Positions 6,701 through 7,522 of a DNA stretch of 7,522 bases are shown here, in pieces (position 1 is the first letter of the stretch; the number at the start of each line of letters is the position of its first letter). Origin of the DNA: Planctomycetaceae bacterium UBA6894 (GTDB lineage: Bacteria; Planctomycetota; Planctomycetia; Gemmatales; Gemmataceae). The position numbers were made by a program, and so were the translations under genes. The notes under the pieces were generated by a model. That model saw only the letters and a list, made by a program, of their open reading frames with translations, ran no database searches and was not told the DNA's origin. The DNA lies in NCBI GenBank assembly GCA_002451275.1, contig DKBS01000194.1, forward strand, positions 1 to 7,522, given 5' to 3'.

Positions 6701-6715
6701 GCGGGCCCGGCCCGC
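6701..6715. other. Perfect GC-rich hairpin in the leader of the PqaA-family gene
   Basis: GCGGGC (6701-6706) and GCCCGC (6710-6715) pair perfectly across a 3-base CCG loop. The hairpin ends 31 bases before the start codon at 6747 and is not followed by a T-run, so it is not a standard terminator. It may be a leader structure, a protein site or chance in GC-rich DNA. Confidence 0.35.
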
Positions 6716-6746
6716 GATTTCATTTCTGGTTCAGTTTGAGGAAAAC

Positions 6747-7522
6747 ATGGCTGCTTTTCGCTCGTTCTTCCGGGCTGGCCTGACGGGCTTGGCCTGCGCC
6801 TTGATGGTTCCAGCCGGTGGGTTGCGGGCTGCGGAAACCGCCCTCGACCGGTATGTGAAGAAGCCAGACAACACCTACGCGTGGAAGGTGGTGAACAAGG
6901 TCGAGGCGGCCGGCACCACCCAGTTTGTGGTCGAGCTCGTTTCCCAGACCTGGCGCAATTCCGCCGAGGTCAACCGCCCGGTCTGGAAGCACTGGCTCGT
7001 GGTCACCAAGCCGAACAATGCAAAAAGCGACACAGCTTTCCTGTTCATAGGGGGCGGTGCCAACCGCGACACAGACAAGCCACCAGCGGGGGCCGATGCT
7101 CGCACCCTGGCCATCGCCAAGGCCACCGGCGGTGTCACCGCCGAGCTGAAGATGGTCCCCAACCAGACCCTTCAGTTCATGGGGGACGGCGTCAACCGCA
7201 CCGAGGACGACCTGATCGGCTTCACCTGGGACCAATATCTCAAGACCGGCGACGAGACCTGGCCTGCCCGCCTGCCCATGACCAAGAGCGCCGTTCGCGC
7301 CATGGACTGCATGCAGGAACTGCTCGCCAGCGACGAGGGTGGCAAGCTGAAGCTGGAGAAGTTCGTGGTCTCCGGTGGCTCCAAGCGCGGCTGGACCACC
7401 TGGACCACCGCCGCCGTGGATAAGCGCGTGGTGGCTATCATCCCCGCCGTGATCGATGTGCTCAACCTGCGCGATTGCATGCGCAACCACCTGTGGTCCT
7501 TCGGCTTCTACACCCACTCCGT
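6747..7522 (+). CDS. PhoPQ-activated pathogenicity-related (PqaA-type) protein, N-terminal part (3' end outside window)
   Basis: The frame is open from the ATG at 6747 to the right edge, giving 258 complete codons. GAGG at 6738-6741, five bases upstream, supports this start. Residues 1-29 form a signal peptide ending near LRAAE. The remainder matches the PqaA family (PF10142): ALDRYVKKPDNTYAWKVV (32-49), VWKHWLVVTKP (79-89), FLFIGGGANRD (98-108), MVPNQTLQFMGDG (136-148), TWDQYLKTGDETWPARLPM (160-178) and the nucleophile elbow VVSGGSKRGWTTW (207-219) with Ser212. Members are secreted alpha/beta-hydrolase-like proteins. The name comes from a Salmonella PhoP/PhoQ-regulated gene, and nothing here suggests PhoPQ control or virulence. 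The catalytic Asp and His would lie in the missing C-terminal half. It is separated from the ThuA gene by a terminator, so it probably has its own promoter in 6660-6740, though no convincing boxes were seen. Confidence 0.92.
   Translation, partial: MAAFRSFFRAGLTGLACALMVPAGGLRAAETALDRYVKKPDNTYAWKVVNKVEAAGTTQFVVELVSQTWRNSAEVNRPVWKHWLVVTKPNNAKSDTAFLFIGGGANRDTDKPPAGADARTLAIAKATGGVTAELKMVPNQTLQFMGDGVNRTEDDLIGFTWDQYLKTGDETWPARLPMTKSAVRAMDCMQELLASDEGGKLKLEKFVVSGGSKRGWTTWTTAAVDKRVVAIIPAVIDVLNLRDCMRNHLWSFGFYTHS

Noticed and set aside
6881..7423. Plus-strand open frame of 180 codons inside the PqaA-family gene.
   Set aside because: It is out of frame with the conserved protein and rich in Arg/His/Gly, typical of a frame-shifted reading of the real gene.
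6720..7517. Minus-strand open frame (265 codons) opposite the PqaA-family gene.
   Set aside because: The plus strand encodes an unmistakable PqaA-family protein with signal peptide and Shine-Dalgarno. The antisense frame has low-complexity composition and no recognisable domain.
1..7522. Cobalamin riboswitch, microcompartment shell genes, tRNA genes, CRISPR repeats or insertion sequence ends.
   Set aside because: I looked for these because of the B12-dependent EutB and the request for new systems. No B12-box-like leader, shell-protein gene, cloverleaf, regularly spaced repeat or terminal inverted repeat with transposase was seen; a covariance-model scan was not possible here.

Overview
The window looks like chromosomal DNA of a GC-rich planctomycete, probably from the Gemmata/Pirellula side of the phylum. 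Evidence is the set of families: two DUF1501 proteins, a TIGR03067 protein, an exported ThuA-domain protein and a PhoPQ-activated-pathogenicity-related (PqaA) type protein. Most of these are heavily expanded in that phylum. The taxonomic call is inferred from gene content alone; there is no rRNA or marker gene here.

Layout. (1) Positions 1-3563, plus strand, hold a tight three-gene run: the C-terminal part of a DUF1501 protein (cut by the left edge), an exported alpha/beta-hydrolase of the acetyl-xylan-esterase/dienelactone-hydrolase type, and a full-length ethanolamine ammonia-lyase large subunit (EutB). Gaps are 12 and 3 bases, so this is almost certainly one transcript. (2) Positions 3651-4127, plus strand, hold a small exported TIGR03067 protein with its own strong Shine-Dalgarno. 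(3) Positions 4138-5517, minus strand, hold a complete DUF1501 protein with a twin-arginine signal, convergent with the TIGR03067 gene at a 10-base gap. (4) A 144-base divergent spacer leads to an exported ThuA-domain protein (5662-6606), followed by a good intrinsic terminator (6626-6659). (5) A PqaA-family alpha/beta-hydrolase starts at 6747 and runs off the right edge.

How the genes fit together. Apart from EutB, every gene is predicted to be exported or belongs to a family that usually is, and most are hydrolase-like or of unknown enzymology. This is the usual planctomycete repertoire for polymer or ester breakdown outside the cytoplasm. The outlier is EutB, a cytoplasmic adenosylcobalamin enzyme whose known substrate-pocket residues are all present. 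No small subunit (EutC) follows it, although both subunits are needed for the characterised enzymes. The main point of interest is therefore this eutC-less eutB translated directly behind an exported hydrolase. I saw no mobile element, CRISPR array, tRNA, rRNA or clear riboswitch, and no evidence of a wholly new multi-gene system.
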